This document shows positions 33,028 through 41,811 of a stretch of 64,000 nt of DNA, piece after piece. The stretch comes from an uncultured Ruminococcus sp. (GTDB taxonomy: Bacteria; Bacillota; Clostridia; Oscillospirales; Ruminococcaceae). How positions within the stretch are numbered: the stretch's first letter is position 1; each line of letters starts with the position of its first letter. Below the pieces are notes generated by a model that worked only from the letters and a program-made list of their open reading frames with translations, had not been told where the DNA came from and did not search any database. The DNA lies in assembly GCF_934476685.1 (NCBI RefSeq), contig NZ_CAKSNX010000001.1, positions 124,001 through 188,000 of the forward strand, written 5' to 3'. The position numbers and the translations under genes were made by a program.

Positions 33028-35556
33028 TTATTCTTCTGTGTCTGTATCGTCATCAATTACAGGCTCTTCCTCAATAACTTCCGCACTTTCTTCAGCCTTT
33101 GCAGCAGCTATCTCTTCCTCAGAAGCTTTCTCGACCTCTGCGATCTCTGCTGTGCTGTCATGCTCTGTTCTTGTGAAAGTAACGACCTTTTCGTTCTCGC
33201 CTACTCTCATAAGCCTTACGCCTCTGGAGTATCTGCCCATAACGCTGATATCGCAGGCACGGATCCTTATTACGATTCCGTCTGAGGATATCATAATGAT
33301 ATCGTCATCATCATCTACTACCTTTATGCCGCAGACATTTCCTGCCTTGTAGTTCATCAGACCGTAGCCGCCTCTGTTCTGTATCCTGTAAGAGTCAAGT
33401 TCAACTCTTCTTCCAAGACCGTTCTCAGAAACAGTAAGCACACTTGCGCCCTGTCTTACTCTTGCCATTGAAACTACATAGTCACCCTCACGGAGCTTTA
33501 TAGCCTTTACGCCGTGAGCAGTTCTGGACATCTCTCTGATAGTTTCTTCCTTGATGCGGATAGCGCTGCCGTTATGCGTTGCTATGATAACTTCATCGCT
33601 GCCGCTTGTCATTCTTACTCCTGCTATCTCGTCGCCCTCGTCAAGACCGATAGCGATAAGACCATGCTTTCTCACGTTCTTATATGAACGCAGCGGAGTT
33701 CTCTTTATCTTGCCGTTCTTTGTTACCATAACGATATAATTGTCAGCCTCAAAGTCCTCGACCTTTATCATGGCTGCGATCATTTCGTTTTCGCCCAGCA
33801 TAAGGATATTATTGATATGAGTACCTCTTGAAGCTTTTGAACCCTCAGGCAGCTCATAACATTTAAGCTTATATGCAAGTCCCTTTGTGGTAATGAACAG
33901 GATATTGTCATGTGATGAGCATACGGACATTTCTGTGATACAGTCGTTCTCACGCTGTTTCATACCCGTTACGCCCTTACCGCCTCTGTTCTGAGCCTTG
34001 TATACAGAGATAGGCATTCTCTTTATATAACCAACATTTGTATATGTTACAACGCTCTCCTCAACAGGGATAAGATCCTCGATATCAACTTCACCGCTGA
34101 CATTTTCGATCTGAGTTCTTCTCTCGTCGCCGAATTTTTCCTGAATAGCCTCAACTTCCTCGATAATGATATCAAGCACTCTCTGATGATTTGCAAGTAT
34201 ATCTTCAAGGTCAGCTACTCTTATCTCGATCTCAGCCAGTTCGTCGATTATCTTCTGTCTTTCCATACCGGTCAGACGGCCGAGAGTCATATTTGCGATA
34301 TGCTCAGACTGTATATCAGTAAGACCGAATCTCTTGCCCAGTCTTTCCTTAGCCTCTGGAACGTTCTTTGAAGTTTTCATTATCTCGATAACTTCGTCGA
34401 TATTATCCAGAGCGATAACAAGACCCTGTAAGATATGCTCTCTTTCCTTGGCCTTTTTCAGATCAAAGTTTGTTCTTCTTCTGATTACCTCGACCTGGAA
34501 GTTTATATATTCTTCAAGTATCTGCTTAAGAGTAAGTACCTTCGGCACACCGTTTACAAGTGCAAGGAAGTTTACTCCCACAGAATCCTGCAGCTGAGTG
34601 TATGTGAAAAGTTTGTTCAGTACGACCTGCGGATTTGCGTCCTTTTTCAGCTCGATAACTATTCTCATACCATCTCTGCCTGTTTCATCACGGAGATCGT
34701 GTATGCCGTCTATTCTCTTATCCTTTACAAGATCAGCGATAGATACAACAAGTCTTGACTTGTTTACCATATAAGGTATCTCTGTAACAACGATACAGTT
34801 TCTGCCCTTTATCTCTTCGATAGAGGTCTTTGAACGCAGGATTATCTTGCCCTTACCTGTGCCGTAAGCAGCCCTTATTCCTGCCCTGCCCATAATTATT
34901 CCGCCTGTCGGAAAGTCAGGTCCTTTTATAGCTCCCATAAGCTCGTCAAGGGTGCAGTCAGGGTTCTTCATGACTATCTTCATTCCCTCTATTACCTCAT
35001 GGAGGTTATGAGGAGGGATATTCGTTGCCATACCTACTGCAATACCGACAGCACCGTTACAGAGGATATTCGGAAATCTTGACGGCAGCACAACAGGCTC
35101 CTGCAGTCTGTCATCGTAGTTCGACTGGAAATCTACTGTATCTTTCTTTATATCCGTCAGCATATTAAGTGACATCTTAGCCATTTTAGCTTCCGTATAA
35201 CGGTAAGCAGCAGGCGGGTCGCCGTCAACAGAACCGAAGTTTCCGTGACCGTCTACCAGCGGATATCTCAGTGAAAAGCTCTGCGCAAGTCTTACCAGAG
35301 CATCGTAAACCGAAGCGTCGCCGTGTGGATGATAACGACCAAGTACAGAACCGACCGTATCCGCACACTTACGGTAAGGCTGATCCGGCGTCAGACCGTT
35401 TTCATGCATTGTATATAGTATTCTTCTGTGAACAGGCTTCAAGCCATCTCTTACATCAGGCAGCGCTCTCGAAACGATGACCGCCATTGAATACTGTAAA
35501 AAGGACTCACGCATTATGCTTTCGACGTCCTGATTTATAAGATTATATTCGTCCAC
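33028..35556 (-). CDS. gyrA: DNA gyrase subunit A
   Basis: 842 residues, starting with GTG after GGAG. The breakage-reunion domain carries catalytic Tyr120 in AAYRYTEAKM. The C-terminal beta-pinwheel includes a GyrA-box variant QNRGGKG (standard QRRGGKG), and the protein ends in an acidic tail. Together with GyrB it introduces negative supercoils using ATP. The quinolone-resistance region reads HPHGDASVYDALV; the position of the usual Ser (Ser83 in E. coli) is Ala81, as in mycobacteria. It lies 16 bases after the YcxB-like gene in the leftward origin operon. Confidence 0.98.
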   Translation of the reverse strand: MDEYNLINQDVESIMRESFLQYSMAVIVSRALPDVRDGLKPVHRRILYTMHENGLTPDQPYRKCADTVGSVLGRYHPHGDASVYDALVRLAQSFSLRYPLVDGHGNFGSVDGDPPAAYRYTEAKMAKMSLNMLTDIKKDTVDFQSNYDDRLQEPVVLPSRFPNILCNGAVGIAVGMATNIPPHNLHEVIEGMKIVMKNPDCTLDELMGAIKGPDFPTGGIIMGRAGIRAAYGTGKGKIILRSKTSIEEIKGRNCIVVTEIPYMVNKSRLVVSIADLVKDKRIDGIHDLRDETGRDGMRIVIELKKDANPQVVLNKLFTYTQLQDSVGVNFLALVNGVPKVLTLKQILEEYINFQVEVIRRRTNFDLKKAKEREHILQGLVIALDNIDEVIEIMKTSKNVPEAKERLGKRFGLTDIQSEHIANMTLGRLTGMERQKIIDELAEIEIRVADLEDILANHQRVLDIIIEEVEAIQEKFGDERRTQIENVSGEVDIEDLIPVEESVVTYTNVGYIKRMPISVYKAQNRGGKGVTGMKQRENDCITEMSVCSSHDNILFITTKGLAYKLKCYELPEGSKASRGTHINNILMLGENEMIAAMIKVEDFEADNYIVMVTKNGKIKRTPLRSYKNVRKHGLIAIGLDEGDEIAGVRMTSGSDEVIIATHNGSAIRIKEETIREMSRTAHGVKAIKLREGDYVVSMARVRQGASVLTVSENGLGRRVELDSYRIQNRGGYGLMNYKAGNVCGIKVVDDDDDIIMISSDGIVIRIRACDISVMGRYSRGVRLMRVGENEKVVTFTRTEHDSTAEIAEVEKASEEEIAAAKAEESAEVIEEEPVIDDDTDTEE

Positions 35557-35572
35557 TTAACCCACTCCTAAC

Positions 35573-36298
35573 CTATTGATCTTCTCTTTTTTCGTAATCC
35601 TCGCCAAGCAGCTCAGAAAATCTTTCACGCAGGATATCCTGATCCTTCTGACCGATCACTCTTTTAGAGAGAACGTAAATCGTTTCTTTTTTAAGAATTA
35701 TGATAAACATTTCGCCTGTTTCGATAACGTTAAGGGAAATATCCTTGAAATTCACTACCTTAGGCTTTACGGGGACGAAATCTTCTTCCTCAGTTTCCTC
35801 TTTCGTGAATATGGTTTCTATAATGAACTTATCGTCATACAGCGTAAAGCGGTATCTGTCGTCCTCAAGGGATTTCAGTGCCGAAACAAGATACTTTCTT
35901 ATCCTCACCGTATTGAACCATGTTGCAAATATCATAAAAAGACAAATGAACATAAGCACCCAGTTAAGGTATCCGGAGGGATCTCTTATTATTGAAACAA
36001 GAAACAGCAGAGCCACCGCCGCAAAAGCTGCGGTAACTTTCCAGTTGTGCTTATAGACATACTTTTTCTGGAATGTAAGAAAAGCCTTTTCCTCTTCCTC
36101 GTTTTTTACATCATACTCAAAAGATGTTATCGGCTCAGACTCTTCTTCATCTGTTTCAGATATCTCAGCCTCATCATCGGCAATATCTTCAGATACTTCC
36201 TCAGTCTGTTCCTCAGCTATTTCTGCCTTTTCTTCAATTTCTATTTTTTCTTCTGACGTATTTTCAGTATCTTTATCCTTGTTTTCTAAATTATCCAA
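35573..36298 (-). CDS. YcxB-like two-span membrane protein
   Basis: 241 residues with a Glu/Asp-rich N-terminal 60 residues, two membrane segments (about 89-107 and 113-131) and a C-terminal domain resembling YcxB/bPH-like folds (YRFTLYDDKFIIETIFTKE, INVIETGEMFIIILKKETIYVLSKR). It begins with TTG after AAAGGA. It sits between gyrB and gyrA, with 32 and 16 base gaps, so is co-transcribed with them. No function is known for this group; the gyrase context may be only positional. Confidence 0.7.
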   Translation of the reverse strand: MDNLENKDKDTENTSEEKIEIEEKAEIAEEQTEEVSEDIADDEAEISETDEEESEPITSFEYDVKNEEEEKAFLTFQKKYVYKHNWKVTAAFAAVALLFLVSIIRDPSGYLNWVLMFICLFMIFATWFNTVRIRKYLVSALKSLEDDRYRFTLYDDKFIIETIFTKEETEEEDFVPVKPKVVNFKDISLNVIETGEMFIIILKKETIYVLSKRVIGQKDQDILRERFSELLGEDYEKREDQ

Positions 36299-36330
36299 AA
36301 TAAGTTTCCTTTCTTATGTCTGAATAAGAC

Positions 36331-38313
36331 TTATACATCAAGATCCTTTACATACTCTGCATTCTTCTCGATAAATTCTTTTCTCGGAGCGACCTTGTCA
36401 CCCATAAGTATGGTAAATATCTCGTCCGCCTTTATAGCGTCCTCCATAGTTACCTTTATCATGGTCCTTCTCTCAGGGTCCATGGTAGTTTCCCAAAGCT
36501 GTTCAGGGTCCATCTCACCAAGACCTTTGTATCGCTGAACAGCGACTTTGAGCTTTCCGTTTTCGGACAGCTCGCCTATATACTTATCTCTTTCCTCATC
36601 GGAAAAAGCGTATCTTACTTTCTTTGCTCTCTCGACCTTGAAAAGCGGCGGCTGAGCAATGAAAACGTGTCCCTCTTCTATGAGCGGACGCATAAATCTG
36701 AAAAAGAAGGTCAGCAGAAGGGTTCTGATATGAGATCCGTCTACATCGGCATCCGCCATAATGATAACCTTGCCGTAGCGGAGCTTTGATATATCGAATG
36801 ATTCGCCTATTGAAGTACCCAGCGCAGTTACCACAGGCATAAGCTTTTCATTGCCGTACACCTTATCGATCCTTGCCTTTTCAACGTTGAGCATTTTTCC
36901 CCACAGCGGGAGGATAGCCTGATACTTTCTGTTTCTGCCTTCCTTAGCAGAACCGCCCGCAGAATCTCCCTCGACGATATATATCTCGGTCATTTCTGCG
37001 TCCCTTTCGGAACAGTCGGCAAGCTTGCCCGGCAGAGATGCGGATTCAAGAACAGACTTTCTTCTTGTAAGTTCTCTCGCTCTCTTTGCAGCCTCTCTTG
37101 CTTTCTGAGCCTGAATGGATTTATCAAATATAGCCTTTGCTACCGAAGGATTTTCCTCCAGATAGTTTCTCAGCTTTTCCTTTAGCATCTTGTCAACGAA
37201 AGGTCTTACCTCAGGGTTTCCAAGACGTCCCTTTGTCTGACCTTCAAACTCACAGTTTGTGAGCTTTACAGAAACTATGGCGGTAAGTCCCTCTCTTACA
37301 TCCTCGCCCATAAGAGCGTCGTCATTATCCTTGATAAGATTATGAGCCTTGCCGTAATCGTTAAGTATCTTTGTAAGGGCAGACTTGAATCCCATTTCGT
37401 GAGAACCGCCGTCAGGTGTATGGATATTATTAGCAAATGACAGTATTATCTCATTATAGGTATCATTATACTGCATAGCTATTTCAGCGAACATATCGCC
37501 CTCAACACCGTTGATATAAATTACCTCCGGTGAAAGCGGATCTACTCCCCTTGTCTTGTGGATATGTTCAACGAACTGTCTTATACCGCCCTCATAGTGC
37601 AGAACTTCTGAAACAGGGTTCTCAGCATCTCTGAGGTCAGAGAAGATTATCTTTATGCCTGCGTTGAGGAAAGCCTGCTCTCTGAGTCTTTTCAGCAGAG
37701 TTTCATAGTCAAACACAGTAGATTCCTGAAAGATCTGCGGGTCAGGCTTGAATTTTACTTCTGTACCTGTTTTGTCAGTATCGCCGATTATCTTCATCTG
37801 CTCTTTATACTGACCTCTGTCAAATCTCTGGAAGTGGATATGTGTTCCGTCATAAACGGTAAGTTCAAGATATTCGGAAAGTGCGTTTACAACTGATGCA
37901 CCAACTCCGTGCAGACCGCCTGCTACCTTGTATCCTCCGCCACCGCCGAATTTTCCGCCTGCATGGAGGACAGTATAAACTACCGTAGCCGCAGAGATTC
38001 CCTCTTTCGGGTGAATACCCGTCGGGATACCACGTCCGTTATCCACAACTCTTATAACATCATCAGGCAGGATATCAACGATTATTTCAGTACAGTATCC
38101 TGCAAGCGCCTCGTCGATAGCGTTATCCACTATCTCATAAACAAGGTGATGAAGTCCCTTTGGACCTGTCGAACCGATATACATACCTGGTCTTACTCTT
38201 ACCGGTTCAAGACCTTCCAGTACCTCGATCTGATTTTCGTCATAATTATTGCTTTTGTCGATAGCCGATATAGCTTCGGTATTTTCAATTTCGATTTCCT
38301 TATTGCTTTCCAA
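36331..38313 (-). CDS. gyrB: DNA gyrase subunit B
   Basis: 660 residues. GHKL ATPase motifs: EIVDNAIDEALAG, DNGRGIPTGIHP and GLHGVGASVVNALS; then the transducer and the TOPRIM domain (VEGDSAGGSAKEGRNR, MADADVDGSHI) and the C-terminal GyrA-binding part (QRYKGLGEMDPEQLWETTMDP). The start is a TTG (after AGAGGGGG), giving MESNKEIEIE. Just upstream at about 38325-38345 is a GTCCTCGGACGGACGG palindrome-like sequence related to the repeats at 13.8 and 14.3 kb. Confidence 0.98.
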   Translation of the reverse strand: MESNKEIEIENTEAISAIDKSNNYDENQIEVLEGLEPVRVRPGMYIGSTGPKGLHHLVYEIVDNAIDEALAGYCTEIIVDILPDDVIRVVDNGRGIPTGIHPKEGISAATVVYTVLHAGGKFGGGGGYKVAGGLHGVGASVVNALSEYLELTVYDGTHIHFQRFDRGQYKEQMKIIGDTDKTGTEVKFKPDPQIFQESTVFDYETLLKRLREQAFLNAGIKIIFSDLRDAENPVSEVLHYEGGIRQFVEHIHKTRGVDPLSPEVIYINGVEGDMFAEIAMQYNDTYNEIILSFANNIHTPDGGSHEMGFKSALTKILNDYGKAHNLIKDNDDALMGEDVREGLTAIVSVKLTNCEFEGQTKGRLGNPEVRPFVDKMLKEKLRNYLEENPSVAKAIFDKSIQAQKAREAAKRARELTRRKSVLESASLPGKLADCSERDAEMTEIYIVEGDSAGGSAKEGRNRKYQAILPLWGKMLNVEKARIDKVYGNEKLMPVVTALGTSIGESFDISKLRYGKVIIMADADVDGSHIRTLLLTFFFRFMRPLIEEGHVFIAQPPLFKVERAKKVRYAFSDEERDKYIGELSENGKLKVAVQRYKGLGEMDPEQLWETTMDPERRTMIKVTMEDAIKADEIFTILMGDKVAPRKEFIEKNAEYVKDLDV

Positions 38314-38385
38314 AAAATAACCCCCTCTTGTCCTCGGACGGACGGTTTCGCATTTAGCTGATTTTCGATAATAGACTTAATAAAT

Positions 38386-38673
38386 TTATATAATGGTTTT
38401 CTGGATTTTCCTGCCGCTTTTCTGCCTTGAAAATCTTTTCAGCAGCGTAGCGCAGGACATCTGAGAAATATAGACCGTTTCTGTCAGCTCTTCATCTATG
38501 CACACCACAAAGCTTTTCGGCAGCTCATATGTGCAGTAGACTACACGCCTATGTTTTTCAGCATTGTTCAGAAACTCTTTAGTGCTTTTTGAAACGGAAG
38601 TATTTTCTATATCGAATATCCCCACTATGTTTCGGGTATTAACGATATGATCCGCTCCTAAATGAAGATACAT
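38386..38673 (-). CDS. remB: RemB/YaaB-type extracellular matrix regulator (DUF370)
   Basis: 95 residues starting MYLHLGADHIVNTRNIVGIFDIEN, the signature of the DUF370 RemB/YaaB group, and in the same place as Bacillus yaaB, between recF and gyrB. RemA/RemB proteins activate biofilm-matrix genes in Bacillus; the role in this organism is not established. The C-terminus is Lys/Arg-rich. Confidence 0.88.
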   Translation of the reverse strand: MYLHLGADHIVNTRNIVGIFDIENTSVSKSTKEFLNNAEKHRRVVYCTYELPKSFVVCIDEELTETVYISQMSCATLLKRFSRQKSGRKIQKTII

Positions 38674-38694
38674 TTTTGCATCTGCTCCGTTTCA

Positions 38695-39825
38695 TCAGAT
38701 ATTGTTTGCCGTTATCCGTCCGTTCTCTATCCCGAATATCTTTCCGTGAGAATTTTCATCGAACGGGATATTTTTATCACAGCAGGTGATGAATACCTGC
38801 ATACCGTGTATTTTAGATATAACGAATTTTTGTCTTGAAAGGTCAAGCTCCGACAGGACGTCATCAAGAAGTATACAGGGAAAATCATCTATCTCTTCCT
38901 GAAGTATATAAGCCTGCGCAAGTTTCAGCACAAGCGCTACCGAGCGGTGCTGCCCCTGAGAAGCGTCCTCTCTCACAAGCCTGCCGTTTATCCTGCACAC
39001 AAGATCGTCCCTATGCACACCTTTGAGTGTAAAGCCTGCTCTGAGATCTTCTTTCAGATTATTTTTCAGGCAAGCCATATACTCCTCGGCAAGATCCTTT
39101 GAATAATCCGTTCTGCCCTCCAGCCTTGTGAAAACTGTGGAATAATACTCAGTTTCAAGTTTTTCCCTGCCGTCAGATATCTCATCATAAAGCCTTTGAC
39201 ATACTGCACCAAGCTTTTTGGAGTAATTATATCTCAGCAGAGTGATATAAGCACCCATCTGTGCAAGCTGATGATCCCACACATCAAGCTCGCTCACATC
39301 AGAACTGCCCATATTTATATTTTTCAGCAGTACATTACGCTGCTCAATGATATTTTCATATTTCATCACTACCTGAGAGTAGGAATTTTTTATCTGAGAT
39401 ACTGAAAGATCCATAAACTGTCTTCTTATCTCAGGCGAACCCTTTGATATCTCAAGATCCTCAGGAGTGAATATGACGCAGTTAAGGCTGCCGAAAAGCT
39501 TTGAGGGCGATCTAAGCTTTACGCCGTTTAAAAAAGCGTTTTTTTCTTTAAGATTTGGTCTTGCCATAGCAAGCTTTATATCCTGCTCACGAAAGCTGTT
39601 CTTAAAGCTAAGCTCTATATTCATAGTCTGCTCGTCGTCGCCGATCATTCTTCTGTCCTTTGTGGATCTGAATGATCTTGCTCCGCTGCAAAGCCATATA
39701 GCCTCGATAAGATTTGTTTTTCCCTGAGCATTTTTTCCGCAAAGGATATTGAGCCTTTCATCAGGCACGATATCTATATTTTTAAGGTTCTTGAACCCGT
39801 TTACGGAAAGCCTTGTCACAAACAT
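38695..39825 (-). CDS. recF: RecF recombination/repair ATPase
   Basis: 376 residues: Walker A GKNAQGKTNLIEAI near 31-44, the LRSPSKLFGSLNCVIFTPEDL block, the ABC-type signature DASQGQHRSVALVLKLA, and Walker B CILLDDVLSELD. RecF binds gapped DNA and loads RecA with RecO and RecR. It follows the S4 gene by 4 bases, in the conserved origin operon. Confidence 0.96.
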   Translation of the reverse strand: MFVTRLSVNGFKNLKNIDIVPDERLNILCGKNAQGKTNLIEAIWLCSGARSFRSTKDRRMIGDDEQTMNIELSFKNSFREQDIKLAMARPNLKEKNAFLNGVKLRSPSKLFGSLNCVIFTPEDLEISKGSPEIRRQFMDLSVSQIKNSYSQVVMKYENIIEQRNVLLKNINMGSSDVSELDVWDHQLAQMGAYITLLRYNYSKKLGAVCQRLYDEISDGREKLETEYYSTVFTRLEGRTDYSKDLAEEYMACLKNNLKEDLRAGFTLKGVHRDDLVCRINGRLVREDASQGQHRSVALVLKLAQAYILQEEIDDFPCILLDDVLSELDLSRQKFVISKIHGMQVFITCCDKNIPFDENSHGKIFGIENGRITANNI

Positions 39826-39829
39826 AAGA

Positions 39830-40066
39830 TCAGTCCTGCTTTACAACGATCTCGCTCTTGATCTCATCTATCTGCACCTTATCACCGGGACGGATCTTTT
39901 TTCCTCTCATAGTGCAGACCTCACCGTTCACCTTTATCCTTTCTTCAAGGATAATTTCTTTTCCTATGCCGCCCGTTTCTACCACGCCTGCATATTTGAG
40001 CAGCGAATCAAGCTTGATGAAATCTGATTTTATCTTTACTTCTATCTGTTTATAATCCATATTCAA
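39830..40066 (-). CDS. yaaA: S4-domain RNA-binding protein YaaA
   Basis: 78 residues with an S4 RNA-binding fold (DFIKLDSLLKYAGVVETGG, ILEERIKVNGEV, RGKKIRPGDKV). It is the YaaA/RlbA protein found between dnaN and recF in Firmicutes, implicated in ribosome assembly. Start ambiguous: TTG at 40066 has better Shine-Dalgarno spacing to AAGGAG than the ATG at 40060. It lies 3 bases after dnaN, with the ribosome site at the dnaN stop. Confidence 0.92.
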   Translation of the reverse strand: MNMDYKQIEVKIKSDFIKLDSLLKYAGVVETGGIGKEIILEERIKVNGEVCTMRGKKIRPGDKVQIDEIKSEIVVKQD

Positions 40067-40069
40067 ATT

Positions 40070-41176
40070 TTACTCCTTAGGCAGTCTTACAGGCAGTACG
40101 AGGTATGTATACTGATTGCCCTCGCATGGAACTATCTTCATAGGCAGCAGACTTCCGCCCATCTGAAGCTTTACCTTATCGTCGGTTATAACTTTAAGCG
40201 GATCGAGAAGATATCTGCACTTGAATCCAATCTCTATAACAGGGCCTGAGATATCTGCGTGTATCTCATCGGATATCTTTCCGAGAGCAGTCGAACAGTT
40301 TATCTTGATAAGGTTGTTTTCAAAATAGCATCTTACAGGTGAAGGCGTTCTGTCGCTTATAAGCAGCATTGCTCTTTCAAGGGTGGAAATAAGCTCTTTT
40401 CTGTCTGCGATAACTTCTGTGGAAGATGATGCAGGGATAGCTGACTTATAAGGGTGGAACTCACCCTCCAGCAGTCTTGAATATACCATATATCCGCCGA
40501 TCTCAAAAATAATATGCTTTTTGGAAGGATAGATATTTACAACGTCCTCGTCATTATCGCTCAAAAGTGCTGTAACATCAACAAGAGTCTTTGCAGGGAC
40601 AACGAACTTTATAGCCTCTGCATACTTTACTGGCTCATATCTTACAGCAAGTCTGTAACCGTCTATTGCGGCAAGGGTAAGAGTGCCGTTTTCTATATCG
40701 AAAAGCTCACCCTTAAGTATAGGCTTTGTATCCATAGTTGAAACAGCGAACTTTGTCTGATTTATCATTTCTTTTAAAACAGGCTGTGTGAAAGGGATAA
40801 CAGTTTCGCTGTCCTTTTCAGGGAGATCAGGATAATCTTCTGCGCTTACGGCAAAGAGGTTATATGTGGTAACTCCTCCCGAAAGAGTTACCTGATAGCT
40901 TTCGGATATTTCAATAAGGATATCAGCCTCAGGCATTTTCTTTATCATTTCAGCAAAAAGTCTTGCGTTGATTATAAAAGAGCCTTTGTCCTGACTTGTA
41001 ACTGCGATGCAGGTTCTTATACCCATTTCAAGATTATATCCGGTAAGCTCCAGAAGAGAATCTTCCAGTCTGAACTTTATTCCCTCAAGAGAAGGCATAG
41101 TGGATCTGTCCGCTACCGCCTTTGACACATTTACAACTGCGTCGTAAATAGTCTGCTTTGAACACAAAAATTTCAT
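40070..41176 (-). CDS. dnaN: DNA polymerase III beta sliding clamp
   Basis: 368 residues from the ATG at 41176 (MKFLCSKQTIYDAVVNVSKAVADRS), with three clamp domains and the C-terminal YLVLPVRLPKE characteristic of beta clamps. A longer frame from TTG at 41233 would add 19 residues not typical of DnaN and has no Shine-Dalgarno sequence. AAAGGAG lies 28 bases before the ATG with a stem-loop between (separate entry). Confidence 0.97.
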   Translation of the reverse strand: MKFLCSKQTIYDAVVNVSKAVADRSTMPSLEGIKFRLEDSLLELTGYNLEMGIRTCIAVTSQDKGSFIINARLFAEMIKKMPEADILIEISESYQVTLSGGVTTYNLFAVSAEDYPDLPEKDSETVIPFTQPVLKEMINQTKFAVSTMDTKPILKGELFDIENGTLTLAAIDGYRLAVRYEPVKYAEAIKFVVPAKTLVDVTALLSDNDEDVVNIYPSKKHIIFEIGGYMVYSRLLEGEFHPYKSAIPASSSTEVIADRKELISTLERAMLLISDRTPSPVRCYFENNLIKINCSTALGKISDEIHADISGPVIEIGFKCRYLLDPLKVITDDKVKLQMGGSLLPMKIVPCEGNQYTYLVLPVRLPKE

Positions 41177-41179
41177 AGT

Positions 41180-41211
41180 GGTATTTTCCGGAGAAAACCG
41201 GATACTCCTTT
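41180..41211 (-). promoter_or_regulatory. Shine-Dalgarno sequence and intervening hairpin before dnaN
   Basis: In the mRNA sense: AAAGGAG (41205-41211), then GTATCCGG, loop TTTTCT and CCGG-AAA-ATAC, closing a stem of eight pairs with a 3-base bulge; CACT and then the ATG follow. Unfolded spacing is 28 bases; folded, the site comes within about 5 bases of the start. Same design as before yfhO. Confidence 0.55.
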
Positions 41212-41261
41212 CAAAATGATATTTAAAATTCAAGTACGTTTATATATTTACATCTATTGGA

Positions 41262-41811
41262 ATAATATGCTTTTATTAGCATATTATATTTTTTTCAACA
41301 CACCGCAAATCAAAAATGCATATCTTTGTCGTGTAATAAAAGAAAACATAACAATATATATTAGTATTATTAGTAGGGTCTGTTGATTTGGTTGAAAACT
41401 CTGCGGATACCGAAAAAATACGGCTTTGAGCCTGTTTATTTTTCAACATGGCATTATTGAAAGAATTTTGATAATTTTTCGGCTGTTGAAAAGTTGAATC
41501 AGTGTTGATTGAAAACTAAAAACTTTTCAAATATTTGTTGAAAATCATTATGGGCTGATTTTTTCAACAATTTTCTGTTTAAATGACCCTGCGGCTGATT
41601 GTTTAAAGATCTTGATAACTTCTTTCGGCATATGGTCTGCTGCCCTATATATCGGGAGTTGAATAAACTTTGAAAAATGTTGAAAACTTTGTTGAAACTG
41701 TTGATAAATGCGTTAATAATGTTTAAAAACTGCTTTTTCAGCCGTTTTTCTGCACATATCAGCAAATTTTTCTCAAACAAAACTTTGTTGAATAAAGTGA
41801 GAGTATAACTC
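41262..41811. other. oriC: Replication origin oriC (dnaA-dnaN spacer)
   Basis: Exact boxes lie at 41484-41492, 41536-41544 and 41678-41686 (TGTTGAAAA) and at 41292-41300, 41440-41448 and 41561-41569 (TTTTCAACA). Near matches lie at 41381-41389, 41390-41398, 41503-41511 and 41690-41698. At 41362-41376 is TAGTATTATTAGTAG followed by GG and two box-like 9-mers, with an AT-rich tract before it: the arrangement of DnaA trios in a basal unwinding system. A 9-bp hairpin (41262-41270/41279-41287) lies on the dnaN side. Gene orientation flips on either side of dnaA/rpmH. The assignment as origin is inferred. Confidence 0.82.

Noticed and set aside
41177..41233. dnaN starting at the upstream TTG
   Set aside because: No ribosome-binding site, and the added 19 residues are not typical of beta clamps.
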